Shown in pieces: positions 1 through 8,513 of a stretch of 64,000 nt of DNA. Numbering within the stretch: the stretch's first letter is position 1; each line of letters opens with the position of its first letter. The stretch is from Burkholderia cepacia (GTDB lineage Bacteria; Pseudomonadota; Gammaproteobacteria; Burkholderiales; Burkholderiaceae): assembly GCF_029962485.1 (NCBI RefSeq), contig NZ_CP073638.1:62001-126000 (forward strand), read 5' to 3'. The position numbers were made by a program, and so were the translations under genes. The notes under the pieces are model-generated. The model made no database searches, was not told the DNA's origin, and was given only the letters and a program-made list of their open reading frames with translations.

Positions 1-1
1 C

Positions 2-487
2 GACACGCGCATCGACGCCTTCACGCGCGTCGCACGCGGGCTGCCGCTGACGGGTGTCGACGCGCAATTCCGGCACGGCACGCTCGGTGGTCACGCGCAG
101 CCGGGGCCGCTGCACGCGCCCACGCGCGAGCTGATCGGCAAGCGGACGATGTACCGTTACAGCCCGACCGAATGCTACGAGCACATCTACCTGAACGAGA
201 ACTTCTACGCGTGGCAGTGCCTGCAGGGCGTCGAAGGCGGGCTGGCCGATGTCGACCGTTGCCATTACTTCAGGATCGCCGACGAACTGTATCTGTTCGT
301 GTGGCGCGAAAAGGTGGTACCGACGCTGGGCGTCGTCCTGATCGACCTCGCGCAGCGCAAGACCGACGGCAAGATCTTCGGTTATCAGGGCGGCGATTTC
401 GGGTCGCTGTCGAACTTCCAGATCGGCGCTTACGCGCAGGTGCTGAACGAAACCGTGCATCCGCTCGGTGGTGAGGCGCAGCGATGA
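2..487 (+). CDS. MoaF-family protein, 5' truncated
   Basis: Last 161 codons of a gene that starts left of the window; the frame is open from base 2. The visible part, with a TECYEHIYLNE segment followed by FYAWQCLQG and a C-terminal beta-rich stretch, resembles the C-terminal half of MoaF (molybdenum cofactor biosynthesis F) proteins, a calycin-like fold of uncertain biochemistry. No other moa gene is visible here, so the family name should not be read as a function. Its TGA overlaps the ATG of the next gene (ATGA), so it is probably translationally coupled to that dehydrogenase and may act on the same small ligand (inference). Confidence 0.65.
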   Translation, partial: DTRIDAFTRVARGLPLTGVDAQFRHGTLGGHAQPGPLHAPTRELIGKRTMYRYSPTECYEHIYLNENFYAWQCLQGVEGGLADVDRCHYFRIADELYLFVWREKVVPTLGVVLIDLAQRKTDGKIFGYQGGDFGSLSNFQIGAYAQVLNETVHPLGGEAQR

Positions 488-1293
488 ATGCCGTGCTGGG
501 CAGCGGCCGCGTGCGTGCGGATTTCAGCGGGCGGGTCGTGCTCGTCACGGGCGCCGCGCAGGGGATCGGCGCGGCGATCGCACGCCGTTTCGCGGAATCC
601 GACGCGTTCGTCGCGATCGCCGACCTGAACGGCGACGCGGCGGCTGCGCAGGCCGATGCGCTGGCCAGTGCGGGCGGCGATGCGCGCGCCTACCGGGTCG
701 ACGCAGCCAGTCGCGACGAACTGGGGGTACTCGTCGCGGCAGTCGAGCGCGACGGCGGCCGGCTCGACGTCGTCATTCATAACGCCGCGTATTTTCCGCT
801 GACGCCGTTCGCGCAGATCGACGAGCCGACGCTCGAACGAACGCTGTCGGTCAACCTGTCGGCGTTGTTCTGGCTCGCGCAGGCCGCATTGCCGGCATTC
901 GAGCGTGCGGGGGCCGGGCGGCTGCTCGTCACGTCGTCGGTGACGGGGCCGCGCGTCGTCTATCCGGGGCTCGCGCATTACGCGGCGTCGAAGGCCGGCG
1001 TGAACGGCTTTATTCGCGCGGCGGCGCTGGAACTCGCGCGTCGCAACGTGACGGTCAACGGCGTCGAGCCGGGGATGATCCGTACGCCGGCGGCCGGCAA
1101 TCTCGGCGACGCGTCGGTCGCGGCGCAGATCGCACGCGACATTCCGCTCGCGCGGATGGGCGAGCCGGAGGACATCGCGAACGCAATGCTGTTTCTCGCA
1201 TCGGCCGATGCGGCGTACATCACGGGGCAGACGATCGTCGTCGACGGCGGCGCGACCTTGCCGGAGAGCGGTGCAGTGCTGGGAGACGGGTAA
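484..1293 (+). CDS. SDR family NAD(P)-dependent oxidoreductase
   Basis: A 269-residue classical short-chain dehydrogenase/reductase. The cofactor-binding TGAAQGIG motif is at residues 22-29, the NAG-like HNAAY segment near residue 100, the catalytic Ser near 152, and the YxxxK pair at Tyr166 and Lys170. The C-terminal ITGQTIVVDGG signature is complete. Length is normal for the family. The start is fixed by the 4-bp overlap with the MoaF-like gene. The substrate cannot be read from the sequence; soluble cytoplasmic enzyme. Confidence 0.9.
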   Translation: MNAVLGSGRVRADFSGRVVLVTGAAQGIGAAIARRFAESDAFVAIADLNGDAAAAQADALASAGGDARAYRVDAASRDELGVLVAAVERDGGRLDVVIHNAAYFPLTPFAQIDEPTLERTLSVNLSALFWLAQAALPAFERAGAGRLLVTSSVTGPRVVYPGLAHYAASKAGVNGFIRAAALELARRNVTVNGVEPGMIRTPAAGNLGDASVAAQIARDIPLARMGEPEDIANAMLFLASADAAYITGQTIVVDGGATLPESGAVLGDG

Positions 1294-1387
1294 CGGTGGC
1301 GCGAGCCGGCGTGAGCAGCCGCTGCGGCAACGGCGCGGCCGGCTTTGCGCGGTGAGCCGCGCCAAGCCGGCGCGCGCGTCGCGTCGA

Positions 1388-2140
1388 TTACAGCCAGCCG
1401 TTGCGGATGAATTCGACGATCGAATATTGGCGATTCTCGAGATCGTGCTGCCGGACGGCTTCGACGATGCGCGATACGCCATCCGCATAGGGCGTCGCGC
1501 CGTACACGCGCGACTCGAACTGCAGGCTGCATGCGCCGTCGTCGATGCGGATCCGGTGCACCGCATGGCGGCCGAGCTGATCGTCGGGGATGCCGAATTC
1601 GCTGCGCTGCACGTCGGGGTCGCGCACGGAGCGGATGTCCTCCGGCCGCACGCCGAGCGACTGGCCAATGCCGACGGCCGTGCCGGGCACGGACGTCTTG
1701 CCGGCCTGATGCGACTCGGTCAGGCTGATTTCGCAATCGCGAAACAGGTGGCCGCTGGTTTCCAGCATGCTCATGAACTTGAGCATCAGGATGTTCGTGT
1801 TCGGACAGAGCACGACCGGGAAATCGTGCGACGCGGTTTCGAGGTCGGAGCCGGTGGACAACTCGATGAGTGGCGACGCGGTGGCCTGGCAGAACGCAAT
1901 CGCGGCGGGGAGTTCGCGGCCGGAACCGGCGTGCACGACGATCGATCGGGCGTCGATACGTCGCGCGTCGCTACGTCGGGCGTCGATACGTCGCGCGTCG
2001 ATACGTCCGGCGTCGCTACGCGTTGCGTCGGTTTGCGGGCTGTCCGACCACGGCATCACGCGACAGGTTGCCGGATCGAGCTTGTGCGCATTGAGCAGCT
2101 CGTTGGCCAGCTTGCCGGTTCCTACGACGATTACTTGCAT
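1388..2140 (-). CDS. Dihydrodipicolinate reductase-like protein with internal 5-residue repeats
   Basis: A 250-residue Rossmann protein: GTGKLANELL glycine motif near residues 7-16, VVLCPNTNI around 109-117, and ESHQAGKTSVPGTA at 142-155, which matches the DapB substrate-loop pattern (Glu-x-His ... Lys ... Gly-Thr-Ala). Family knowledge says such paralogues are NAD(P)H-dependent reductases or structural relatives of DapB; whether this one makes tetrahydrodipicolinate is unproven, and it is unlikely to be the housekeeping copy. Residues about 41-65 are RIDAR/RSDAR repeats encoded by a 15-bp tandem array, absent from ordinary DapB proteins. It stands alone on the minus strand, convergent with the SDR gene. 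Confidence 0.7.
   Translation of the reverse strand: MQVIVVGTGKLANELLNAHKLDPATCRVMPWSDSPQTDATRSDAGRIDARRIDARRSDARRIDARSIVVHAGSGRELPAAIAFCQATASPLIELSTGSDLETASHDFPVVLCPNTNILMLKFMSMLETSGHLFRDCEISLTESHQAGKTSVPGTAVGIGQSLGVRPEDIRSVRDPDVQRSEFGIPDDQLGRHAVHRIRIDDGACSLQFESRVYGATPYADGVSRIVEAVRQHDLENRQYSIVEFIRNGWL
1947..2021. repeat. Five tandem 15-bp units inside a coding region
   Basis: Units begin at 1947, 1962, 1977, 1992 and 2007. They alternate two closely related forms (cGGGCGTCGATACGT and cGCGCGTCGCTACGT types). A degenerate sixth unit follows at 2022-2036. The period is a multiple of three, so the dihydrodipicolinate-reductase-like frame is kept and the array adds about 25 Arg/Asp/Ala/Ile/Ser residues. 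Copy number is probably variable between strains (inference). Confidence 0.9.
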
Positions 2141-2303
2141 GGCATTGACGGGTTGGGATTCAGGATTCGAGCAGGGGTGGCGCGGGTAGTCGGGGGGGCC
2201 GGTACGGCGATCGCGGCGCGCGTCGCGCCGGACCGGCCTCGCGCATTATGCCCGGCCGCCCGCATCCGTGCCCGCCGGCCCGTGCCCGTGACGTCGCGGC
2301 GCG

Positions 2304-3071
2304 TCAGCTTGCCGACACCGTCGGCAGCCATGCATTCGCCGCATTCTGCGCGGCGAGTTGCTTCGCGATCGAGCGCGCGAGGCGGTCGGTATCGGATGCC
2401 ACCGTGTCGTGCTTCGCTTCCGACGCACCGTGCAGGCCGGCGCCGACTGCCGCCGATGTCGCGAGGCGGCCGGCCACTGCGCCCACCCCGGCGGTTTCGA
2501 CCATGCCGGGCAGGTGGCCGCTGTTCGCGCTGGCCGAGAACGTCCCGAGCGGCTGCGGTGCGCCGTGCGCCGGCTGGAACAGCACGGTGACCGATGCGCC
2601 CACTTCGCTCTTGCCAGCACCGAGCCCGATCAGGATGCGGCGGCGGCGGTTGCCGGCGTCGATCGTATCGAACCGGCCTTCGATTACCAGCGCGTCGCGG
2701 CCATCGGGGACCGGGCCGCGCAGCGCGGGAATGCCTTGCGACCGGAGTTCGCGCACGAGCGCGTCGGCGAGTTGGTCGCGGGTCTTCAGCGCGCTCTGCT
2801 GGCGCTTCGCGTCGGCGGACGAACCGGTGGCGAGCGTCGTGAGCTTGTTGATCATTCCCCCGTCGACCTTGACGTCGGTGGTATCCACGCCGAACGCGGA
2901 TACATAGACGACATCCGCATGGACCTGCGGCAGCGTGCGGGCCGCAGGCGCTGCGGCCGTGGTCGTGGTTGCCGTCGATGCGCAGCCGGTCATCGCGAGC
3001 GCGCCGGCAATCAGCGCAGCGGTGGTCAGACGTTTGGCATGGGCAGCCAATGTGTGAAGGGAAGGGAACAT
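2304..3071 (-). CDS. DUF4410 family lipoprotein
   Basis: A 255-residue protein with a lipoprotein signal: basic start, hydrophobic stretch and lipobox LAMTGC with the lipidated Cys at residue 30. The mature part begins Thr/Ala-rich and continues as a DUF4410-like domain (DVVYVSAFGVDT, then RDQLADALVRELRSQGIPA, then a conserved 'LVIEGRFDTID' strand and a glycine-rich loop). No biochemical role is known for the family; it is likely anchored in the outer membrane or periplasm. Transcribed alone on the minus strand, 244 bp downstream of the histidine kinase gene's end. Confidence 0.75.
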   Translation of the reverse strand: MFPSLHTLAAHAKRLTTAALIAGALAMTGCASTATTTTAAAPAARTLPQVHADVVYVSAFGVDTTDVKVDGGMINKLTTLATGSSADAKRQQSALKTRDQLADALVRELRSQGIPALRGPVPDGRDALVIEGRFDTIDAGNRRRRILIGLGAGKSEVGASVTVLFQPAHGAPQPLGTFSASANSGHLPGMVETAGVGAVAGRLATSAAVGAGLHGASEAKHDTVASDTDRLARSIAKQLAAQNAANAWLPTVSAS

Positions 3072-3315
3072 GTCGATCTCCGTGGCCTGGATGAATTTGC
3101 CGATACTGTCGCGGCATTCAGGAACGCGAACGATCGGAAGCGGGGCGTGATTGCTGGCGAGGGAGAGGTTTCATGCCGCTGCGCAACACGCAGGCGCAAG
3201 TATGCGGAGGTCGGGTGTCACGCGCCACGCAGGAATTATGTCGGCGCATGTCACATGCCGGAGCGCGTGGCAGCGCAACGAACTCGGGCCATCAAGCCAT
3301 CAGGCTGTCAGGCCG

Positions 3316-4662
3316 TCACGCCGACAGTGACGGCCGGGCCGGCGCGGACGGATCGAGCGGCAGCGCGACGACGGCTTCCAGGCCGCCGCCATCGCGGTCG
3401 CGAAACGTCAGCGAACCGCCATGCAGGCGGGCGATCCGTTCGACGATCGCAAGGCCGAGCCCCGTGCCGCCCGCATGGCTGCGCGCATTCGCGCCGCGGC
3501 TGAACGGCGCCTTGAGACGTTCGAGTTCGGCGGCGCCGATGCCGTTGCCGCGATCGCTGACGACCGCATATGCGATGCCGCGCTCGGTCCAGGTCCGAAC
3601 GCCGAGGCCCGTGCGGCCGTAGACGACCGCGTTCTGCATCAGGTTCATCAGCAGCCGCATCAGGCTGATCGGGCGGAATGCAAACGCGGGCACGTCGCCT
3701 TCGTCGAATTCGAATGCGTGCCCGAGCCCCGCGAAATCCGCGACGAGCTGGCCGATCAGCGCATTCAGGTCGCCGGTTTGCGGGGTCTCGCGCTCGCCGC
3801 TGCCCGCGTAATCCATGAATTGCTGCAGGATCGTATCGATCTGGTCGAGGTAGTGCTCGGCCGACGCGGTGAGCGCGTCATGCGTGCCGCGCGGCAGTGC
3901 CATCGCGATCGCCAGGCGCAGCTTCGTGAGCGGCGTGCGAATGTCGTGCGACACGCCGGCCAGCATCAGCGAGCGGGTCGCTTCCGCCTGTTGCAGCGCG
4001 TCGGCCATCCGGTTGAACGCGCGGCTCACGTCGGCGATTTCGGTCGGGCCGTCGGTCGGCAGGGGCGGCGGCCGCTCGCCCGCGCTGACGCGCTGCGCCG
4101 CGCGCGCCAGCGCATCGAGCGGCCGGTTCAGGTGGAGCTGGATCAGGTAGCCCGTCAGCGCCGCGAGCAGCGCCAGCGCGACCGACAGCACAAGGGCCGT
4201 CGTGATGCCGCTCGCCTGCGCGTCGGCGGCCATCGGCAGCGGTACCCATACCGGCGAGCCGGCAGCATGGAGCCGGATCCACAGGCGTTCGTCGTCGCCC
4301 GACTGCCACCGTGCCGGCAGGTCGGGCGGCAAGTGGCGTTCGAGCGCCTGCATGAACACGTCGCGCTGCCAGGTGCGGAAGAAGGCCGCGAGGTTCGGCG
4401 CATGCGGCGGCGCGGCAGGCGGCGGCGACGCGTGGCCGCCGAGCTGCGCGACGATCGTGCGGCTCGCGTCGGGCGGCAGGCCGGCCAGTGTCCGGTCGAG
4501 CAACTGCACGTAGTCGGAGAAGATGATCGATGCGCGCTCGATGTGCGGACGCTGCACGTAGTGCAACAGAACGCCGAGCGAACAGACGAGCGACAGCGCG
4601 ACGAGCGCGACCAGCAGCGCGATGTTGCGCGCGAGCAGCGAGCGCGGCAGCGGGATGCGCAT
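3316..4662 (-). CDS. Two-component sensor histidine kinase (EnvZ-like)
   Basis: A 448-residue membrane kinase. Transmembrane segments lie near residues 13-34 and 153-174 and enclose a periplasmic sensor of about 115 residues. A HAMP linker follows (about 175-225), then the H-box GVSHDIRTPLTK with phospho-acceptor His239, an N-box (NLMQNAVVYG), G1 (DRGNGIG) and G2 (GTGLGLAI). The ATG at 4660-4662 overlaps the regulator's TGA by one base, so the pair is translationally coupled. The frame is open far upstream, but that extension only covers the regulator gene. The periplasmic stimulus is unknown; the EF-hand gene upstream in the same operon hints at divalent cations. Confidence 0.92.
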   Translation of the reverse strand: MRIPLPRSLLARNIALLVALVALSLVCSLGVLLHYVQRPHIERASIIFSDYVQLLDRTLAGLPPDASRTIVAQLGGHASPPPAAPPHAPNLAAFFRTWQRDVFMQALERHLPPDLPARWQSGDDERLWIRLHAAGSPVWVPLPMAADAQASGITTALVLSVALALLAALTGYLIQLHLNRPLDALARAAQRVSAGERPPPLPTDGPTEIADVSRAFNRMADALQQAEATRSLMLAGVSHDIRTPLTKLRLAIAMALPRGTHDALTASAEHYLDQIDTILQQFMDYAGSGERETPQTGDLNALIGQLVADFAGLGHAFEFDEGDVPAFAFRPISLMRLLMNLMQNAVVYGRTGLGVRTWTERGIAYAVVSDRGNGIGAAELERLKAPFSRGANARSHAGGTGLGLAIVERIARLHGGSLTFRDRDGGGLEAVVALPLDPSAPARPSLSA

Positions 4663-5375
4663 CACGATTCGACGCCGGCCACCAGCATGTAGCCGATGCC
4701 CCAGACCGTCTTGATGAAGCGCGGCTTGCCAGGATCGTCCTCGACGATCTGGCGCAGCCGCAGGATCTGTACGTCGACGCTGCGGTCGAGGGCGGCGTGG
4801 TCGCGGCCGCGTGCGCGGGCGAGGAGGTTCTCGCGGCTCACCGCGCGGTTCGGCGACGAGCCGAGCGCATGCAACAGCAGCATCTGCGCCGAATGGATCT
4901 CGACGGGCACGCCGTCGCGCATCAGCGTCTGCTGGCCGACGTCGAACGTAAACGCGCCGAAGCGCAACCGTTGCGACGTCACCGTCGGTTCGCCGGCCGC
5001 CATCTTCTGACGCCGCAACAGCGCCCGGATGCGGGCCACGAGTTCGTCGGGGAGAAACGGCTTGGCCAGGTAATCGTCGGCGCCCGTCTCGAGGCCGACG
5101 ACCTTGTCCGCTGCGTCGCCTTTCGCGGTGAGCATCAGGATCGGCAGCGTCTGGCCTTCGGCACGCAGGCGCCGGCACACGCTCAGGCCGTCCTCGGGCT
5201 CCATCATCAGATCGAGCACGAGGAGGTCGTACGGTTCGCGCTGCAGCAGGCGGTCGAGCCGCTTGCCGTCGGCCACCGCGCGGACCTGGAAGCCGTGGCC
5301 GGTCAGGAAGCGCTGCAGCATGTTGCGCAACTCGGCTTCGTCGTCGAGCACGACGATCCTGCAGGTCTGTTCCAT
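4662..5375 (-). CDS. OmpR-family response regulator
   Basis: A 237-residue regulator. The receiver domain has the acidic pair Asp11/Asp12, phospho-acceptor Asp55 (LLVLDLMM), Thr83 and Lys105 (LAKPF). A winged-helix Trans_reg_C domain follows from about residue 135, ending in the typical IKTVWGIGYML motif. It is the cytoplasmic partner of the downstream histidine kinase. It follows the EF-hand gene by 45 bp, so the three likely form one transcript. OmpR-type proteins bind direct repeats of about 10 bp; the 10-bp-phased CGACAY array near 7.2-7.4 kb is a candidate target (inference). Confidence 0.92.
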   Translation of the reverse strand: MEQTCRIVVLDDEAELRNMLQRFLTGHGFQVRAVADGKRLDRLLQREPYDLLVLDLMMEPEDGLSVCRRLRAEGQTLPILMLTAKGDAADKVVGLETGADDYLAKPFLPDELVARIRALLRRQKMAAGEPTVTSQRLRFGAFTFDVGQQTLMRDGVPVEIHSAQMLLLHALGSSPNRAVSRENLLARARGRDHAALDRSVDVQILRLRQIVEDDPGKPRFIKTVWGIGYMLVAGVES

Positions 5376-5420
5376 CGGCTGCCTCCCGGTGCGTGCCGCG
5401 CGGCCGGACTCGCGCCGCGA

Positions 5421-5726
5421 TCAGCGGGCCGCCATGCGCTGGCGCATGAAACCGGCGAGCTGCGCGAGCGTGACGTAGCCGTTGTGCTGCACGTCGATCT
5501 CGTCGAAATGCTGCGCCACCATCGGCATGCCCGCGGCGGCCTGCTCGCGGGTGAGCTTGCCGTCGTGCGTCGTGTTCGCGTTGGCGAAGCGGGTCTGCAA
5601 CTGCATCAGCGCATGTTCGGCGCGTGCGCCGCCGGCCGCCGCACCCGGCGGCACCTGCTGGGCCGACGCTGCTGCTGAGACGATACACAAAACGACGGCG
5701 GCAATCATCTTCTTGATGGACTTCAT
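5421..5726 (-). CDS. Exported EF-hand domain protein
   Basis: A 101-residue protein. The ATG at 5724-5726 is chosen because AAGGAG sits just upstream of it and a signal peptide (MKSIKKM, hydrophobic core, AASA) follows directly. The mature part has two EF-hand-like loops, NTTHDGKLTREQ and DVQHNGYVTLAQ. Both keep the central Gly and an acidic or Asn residue at position 5, but both have Gln instead of Glu at position 12, so calcium binding may be weak or altered. It leads the operon with the OmpR-family regulator and histidine kinase, suggesting an accessory periplasmic role in cation sensing (inference). Confidence 0.85.
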   Translation of the reverse strand: MKSIKKMIAAVVLCIVSAAASAQQVPPGAAAGGARAEHALMQLQTRFANANTTHDGKLTREQAAAGMPMVAQHFDEIDVQHNGYVTLAQLAGFMRQRMAAR

Positions 5727-5816
5727 GGGGTTTCTCCTTGCGTGGCCGACGGTCTGCGCCGGCTGGGTGGTTGATGAAACTGAATCGGGTGGCATGCGAA
5801 ACGGATCGATGCGGGA

Positions 5817-6908
5817 TTACGCCCAGTGCGCGGGAACCCAGACGCGGCCGGCCCAGTGGGCCGGCACCCAGACGACGGCGCGCGGCGGGTGAGCGACATA
5901 CACGGCGCGCGGGGCGACGTACACGGAGCGCGGCAGCGGCGGTGCGAGGTACAGCACCTTCGGCGGCGGCGGCGCGACGTAGACGACGCGCGGCGCGGGG
6001 GTGACCACGACGGCCTTCGGCGGTGCGACATGCACGACCTTCGGCGGCGGGGGCGGCGGCGTGACGATGACGGCAGCCGGTGCGGGCGGCGCTGCCGCAA
6101 CCACGACGGCGGCCGGTGCTGGCGCCGGCGCGGCAACGGCGACCGTGGCGGTAGCCGGCGCTGCCGCCACGACCACGGCGGCCGGCGGGGGCGGTGCGAC
6201 GGGAACCGGGATCGGCACCGGCACGGGCACCGGCCCGCCAGCCACGACGACCGCGCCGCCCGCTGCCGTGCTGCCGTGGATCACCGTCGTGCCGCCGGCC
6301 GACACCGTGCCGCCATGAACGATCGTCGAACCACCCGACGTCGTCACGACGCCCGGCGCTACGCGCGTCGCGCTGCCGGAGTGCGTGACGCTCCCGCCGT
6401 CCGTGCCGGTCACGGTGCCCGAGCGCGAGCAGGTCGAGCCTGCACAGTTCGTCGATGCGGCGTGGCTGGCCGTGTTGCCGCCCGAACCCGTGATCGTGCC
6501 GCTCGACGTGTACTGGCCCGGGCCGTTGCGTGTCACGCTGCCTGACGTCGACGCGCTGCGACCGTCCGAGCCCGTCAGCGAACCGGTGTGGGAGCAGGTG
6601 CCGTCCGCGCAGCTCGTGTCACCGCTGTGCTCGACCGAGCGCCCGTTCGGGCCGACGGCCGTGCCGCTGTTCGAGAACTGGCCCGGCGCGGTGCGCGTGA
6701 CGGTGCCCGTATTGGTGGCGAGACCGCCGCCGGGGCCGATCACGCCGCCCGCATGCGAGCAGCTGCCACCGCCGCACGAACCGGCATGCGCGCCGCTGTA
6801 GGTGCCGCGCGGCGTGTAGGCCGTGCCGTGGCCGGACCAGCCGGCGAAGGCCGGCGCGCTGGCGAGTGTGACGAGGGTGGCGGCGGTGACGAGGAAGCGG
6901 GTTTTCAT
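5817..6908 (-). CDS. Exported Gly/Ser/Thr repeat protein with Val/Pro/Ala-rich C-terminal region
   Basis: A 363-residue protein; the start at 6906-6908 is preceded by AAGGACAC and followed by a clear signal peptide (MKTRFLVTAATLVTLASAPAFA). The first half holds several imperfect repeats of a 'TGSDGRSxSxSGSVTRxGPGQYTSSGT' kind, with spaced Cys pairs of the form 'C-x3/4-C' (SCGGGSC, CADGTC, CAGSTC). The second half is a low-complexity Pro/Val/Ala region followed by VYVAP repeats, ending in two copies of VWVPAHWA. The composition suggests a surface or periplasmic structural protein. I do not recognise a characterised family. It faces away from the sterol-desaturase gene across a repeat-rich intergenic region. 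Confidence 0.75.
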   Translation of the reverse strand: MKTRFLVTAATLVTLASAPAFAGWSGHGTAYTPRGTYSGAHAGSCGGGSCSHAGGVIGPGGGLATNTGTVTRTAPGQFSNSGTAVGPNGRSVEHSGDTSCADGTCSHTGSLTGSDGRSASTSGSVTRNGPGQYTSSGTITGSGGNTASHAASTNCAGSTCSRSGTVTGTDGGSVTHSGSATRVAPGVVTTSGGSTIVHGGTVSAGGTTVIHGSTAAGGAVVVAGGPVPVPVPIPVPVAPPPPAAVVVAAAPATATVAVAAPAPAPAAVVVAAAPPAPAAVIVTPPPPPPKVVHVAPPKAVVVTPAPRVVYVAPPPPKVLYLAPPLPRSVYVAPRAVYVAHPPRAVVWVPAHWAGRVWVPAHWA

Positions 6909-7001
6909 CGGGTGTCCTTGCGGTTCGTTTCGGTGCACGCGGTGGCGTGGCGACGGGACGAACTTTAGGACGGCGACGCGCGCCCGTCGCGTCATGAAAG
7001 A

Positions 7002-7440
7002 TGTCGCGGTGTTACACGCGGCGCGGTGTTTTTCGGTACGACGAATGCGCGCATCGGTCGCGTCGGGCGCGGGTGTGCCGCGCCAGGCAAGGCCGACGGC
7101 GATGCAGTGGCGACAGGGTGATGTTGGGCGGCCTCGGTCGGCGCATGTCGTCCACGGTCCGGCGATGTGTCGCGGTGACATGCGACGACATATTTGCCGA
7201 CCGGTTCATGGATGCGCCGTGTCGATCCACATGCGTCGCACCGTCGACGTCGAATCCGTCGACATGTATTTCACACGCCGCCGGCTGGCTTCGCCACGAC
7301 ATGCAGCGACACATTTCTCGCTGGGTGAACACACGCCCGACAGCCGCCGGCCCGATTCCCCCTCCATGAATGCCCGCGACCGCCGTCCACCGCGCGAACG
7401 CATTGCACCGCGACATACCGCGACACACGGCGACATATTT
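7002..7440. promoter_or_regulatory. Clusters of 10-bp-phased CGACAY direct repeats (candidate operators)
   Basis: The 639-bp gap between the divergent genes starting at 6908 and 7548 holds repeated CGACAT/CGACAC elements on an exact 10-bp phase: GACAT at 7177 and 7187; CGACAT/C at 7297 and 7307; CGACAT/C at 7411, 7421 and 7431. A single copy is at 7260. Each cluster ends in a short A/T run (ATATTT, ACATTT, ATATTT). Near the other gene, TGTCGCGGTG recurs at 7002 and 7168, the latter forming TGTC-N5-GACA. One-turn phasing fits cooperative regulator binding, but the protein is unknown. Confidence 0.5.
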
Positions 7441-7547
7441 CCTGCGTGGCCTTTCCGTTCCTCGCCCACTACAGTGCGTTCCATTCGACGCGACGGCAGC
7501 ACGTGCCGCCCATGACGCGTCCGACTCAACCGAAGGAAAGACCCATC

Positions 7548-8456
7548 ATGCTCACCACCACCGGAAAGCTCGCGTACTTCGTCACGCTCTTCATCGTCGC
7601 CGTCTCGCTCGTCGAGGCGGCCGTGCTCACCTGGCGCCGCAGCCGCCAGCCCGAACCGTTCGACTGGAACGAGGTGTGGCTGTCGCTGGCCGATCTCGCG
7701 GGCCGCAAGCTGCTCGCGCTGGTGCCGCTGTCGCTCGCCACGCCGCTGTTCGATTTCGCGTGGGCGCACCGGCTCTTCACGATCCCGCTCCACAGCGTCG
7801 CGCTCGCGCTGCTCGTGTTCGTCGGGCAGGAGTTCTGCTACTACTGGTACCACCGCGCGTCGCACCGCGTGCGCTTCTTCTGGTCGACGCATGCGGTGCA
7901 TCATTCACCGAACCAGTTGACGCTGTCGTCCGCGTTCCGCCTCGGCTGGACCGGCAAGATCGCCGGGGCCGCGATGTTCTTCACGCCGCTCGTGTGGCTC
8001 GGCGTGCGTCCGGAAGCCGTGCTCGCGATCCTGTCGTTCAACCTGATGTACCAGTTCTGGTTGCACAACACGTGGATGCCGAAGCTCGGCTGGCTCGAAT
8101 ACGTGTTCAACACGCCGTCCGCGCATCGCGTGCATCATGCGTCGAACCTCGATTACCTCGATGCGAACTACGGCGGCGTGCTGATCGTGTTCGACCGGCT
8201 GTTCGGCACCTATGTCGCCGAGCGCGCCGACGAGCCGTGCCGCTACGGCCTCGTCACGCCGACGCGCTCGCGCAATCCGTTTGTCGTCGAGCTCGAGCAC
8301 TGGGCGAGCCTGGCGCGCGACGTCGCGACGGCACGCGACGTGTGGACCGCGATCCGTTTCGTGATGCTGCCACCGGGCTGGCGGCCGGGCAACCAGGGCG
8401 AAACGACGGAGGAACTGCGCCGCCGCAGGCTCGTCGCCGTGCGCACGGATGCGTGA
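7548..8456 (+). CDS. Sterol desaturase/fatty acid hydroxylase superfamily membrane protein
   Basis: A 302-residue integral membrane di-iron enzyme. The start at 7548 has a GAAGGAAAG ribosome site. Several hydrophobic segments (about residues 8-25, 45-65 and 75-95 among others) bracket the histidine boxes HRASH, HAVHH and HRVHH that ligand the two irons in this superfamily. Members hydroxylate or desaturate lipid carbon chains using oxygen; the substrate here is unknown. The long repeat-rich upstream region suggests tight regulation. A frameshifted SDR follows 58 bp downstream on the same strand and may have been its partner. Confidence 0.88.
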   Translation: MLTTTGKLAYFVTLFIVAVSLVEAAVLTWRRSRQPEPFDWNEVWLSLADLAGRKLLALVPLSLATPLFDFAWAHRLFTIPLHSVALALLVFVGQEFCYYWYHRASHRVRFFWSTHAVHHSPNQLTLSSAFRLGWTGKIAGAAMFFTPLVWLGVRPEAVLAILSFNLMYQFWLHNTWMPKLGWLEYVFNTPSAHRVHHASNLDYLDANYGGVLIVFDRLFGTYVAERADEPCRYGLVTPTRSRNPFVVELEHWASLARDVATARDVWTAIRFVMLPPGWRPGNQGETTEELRRRRLVAVRTDA

Positions 8457-8513
8457 ACGGCGCTACGCTGTCGAAACTTCGTCCATTCACCCTCGATCCT
8501 GGAGAACCTATCG

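Noticed and set aside
1947..2036. CRISPR-like or iteron-like repeats
   Set aside because: Units are contiguous 15-mers without spacers, lie inside a gene and keep its frame.
4663..5688. N-terminal extension of the histidine kinase frame to 790 residues
   Set aside because: The extension runs through the response-regulator gene in another frame; the kinase ATG at 4660-4662 overlaps the regulator stop and gives a normal first membrane segment.
7012..7428. Minus-strand frame of 138 codons in the 6909-7547 gap
   Set aside because: It only translates the CGACAY repeats; no ribosome site, no domain, and unusual Arg/His/Cys composition.
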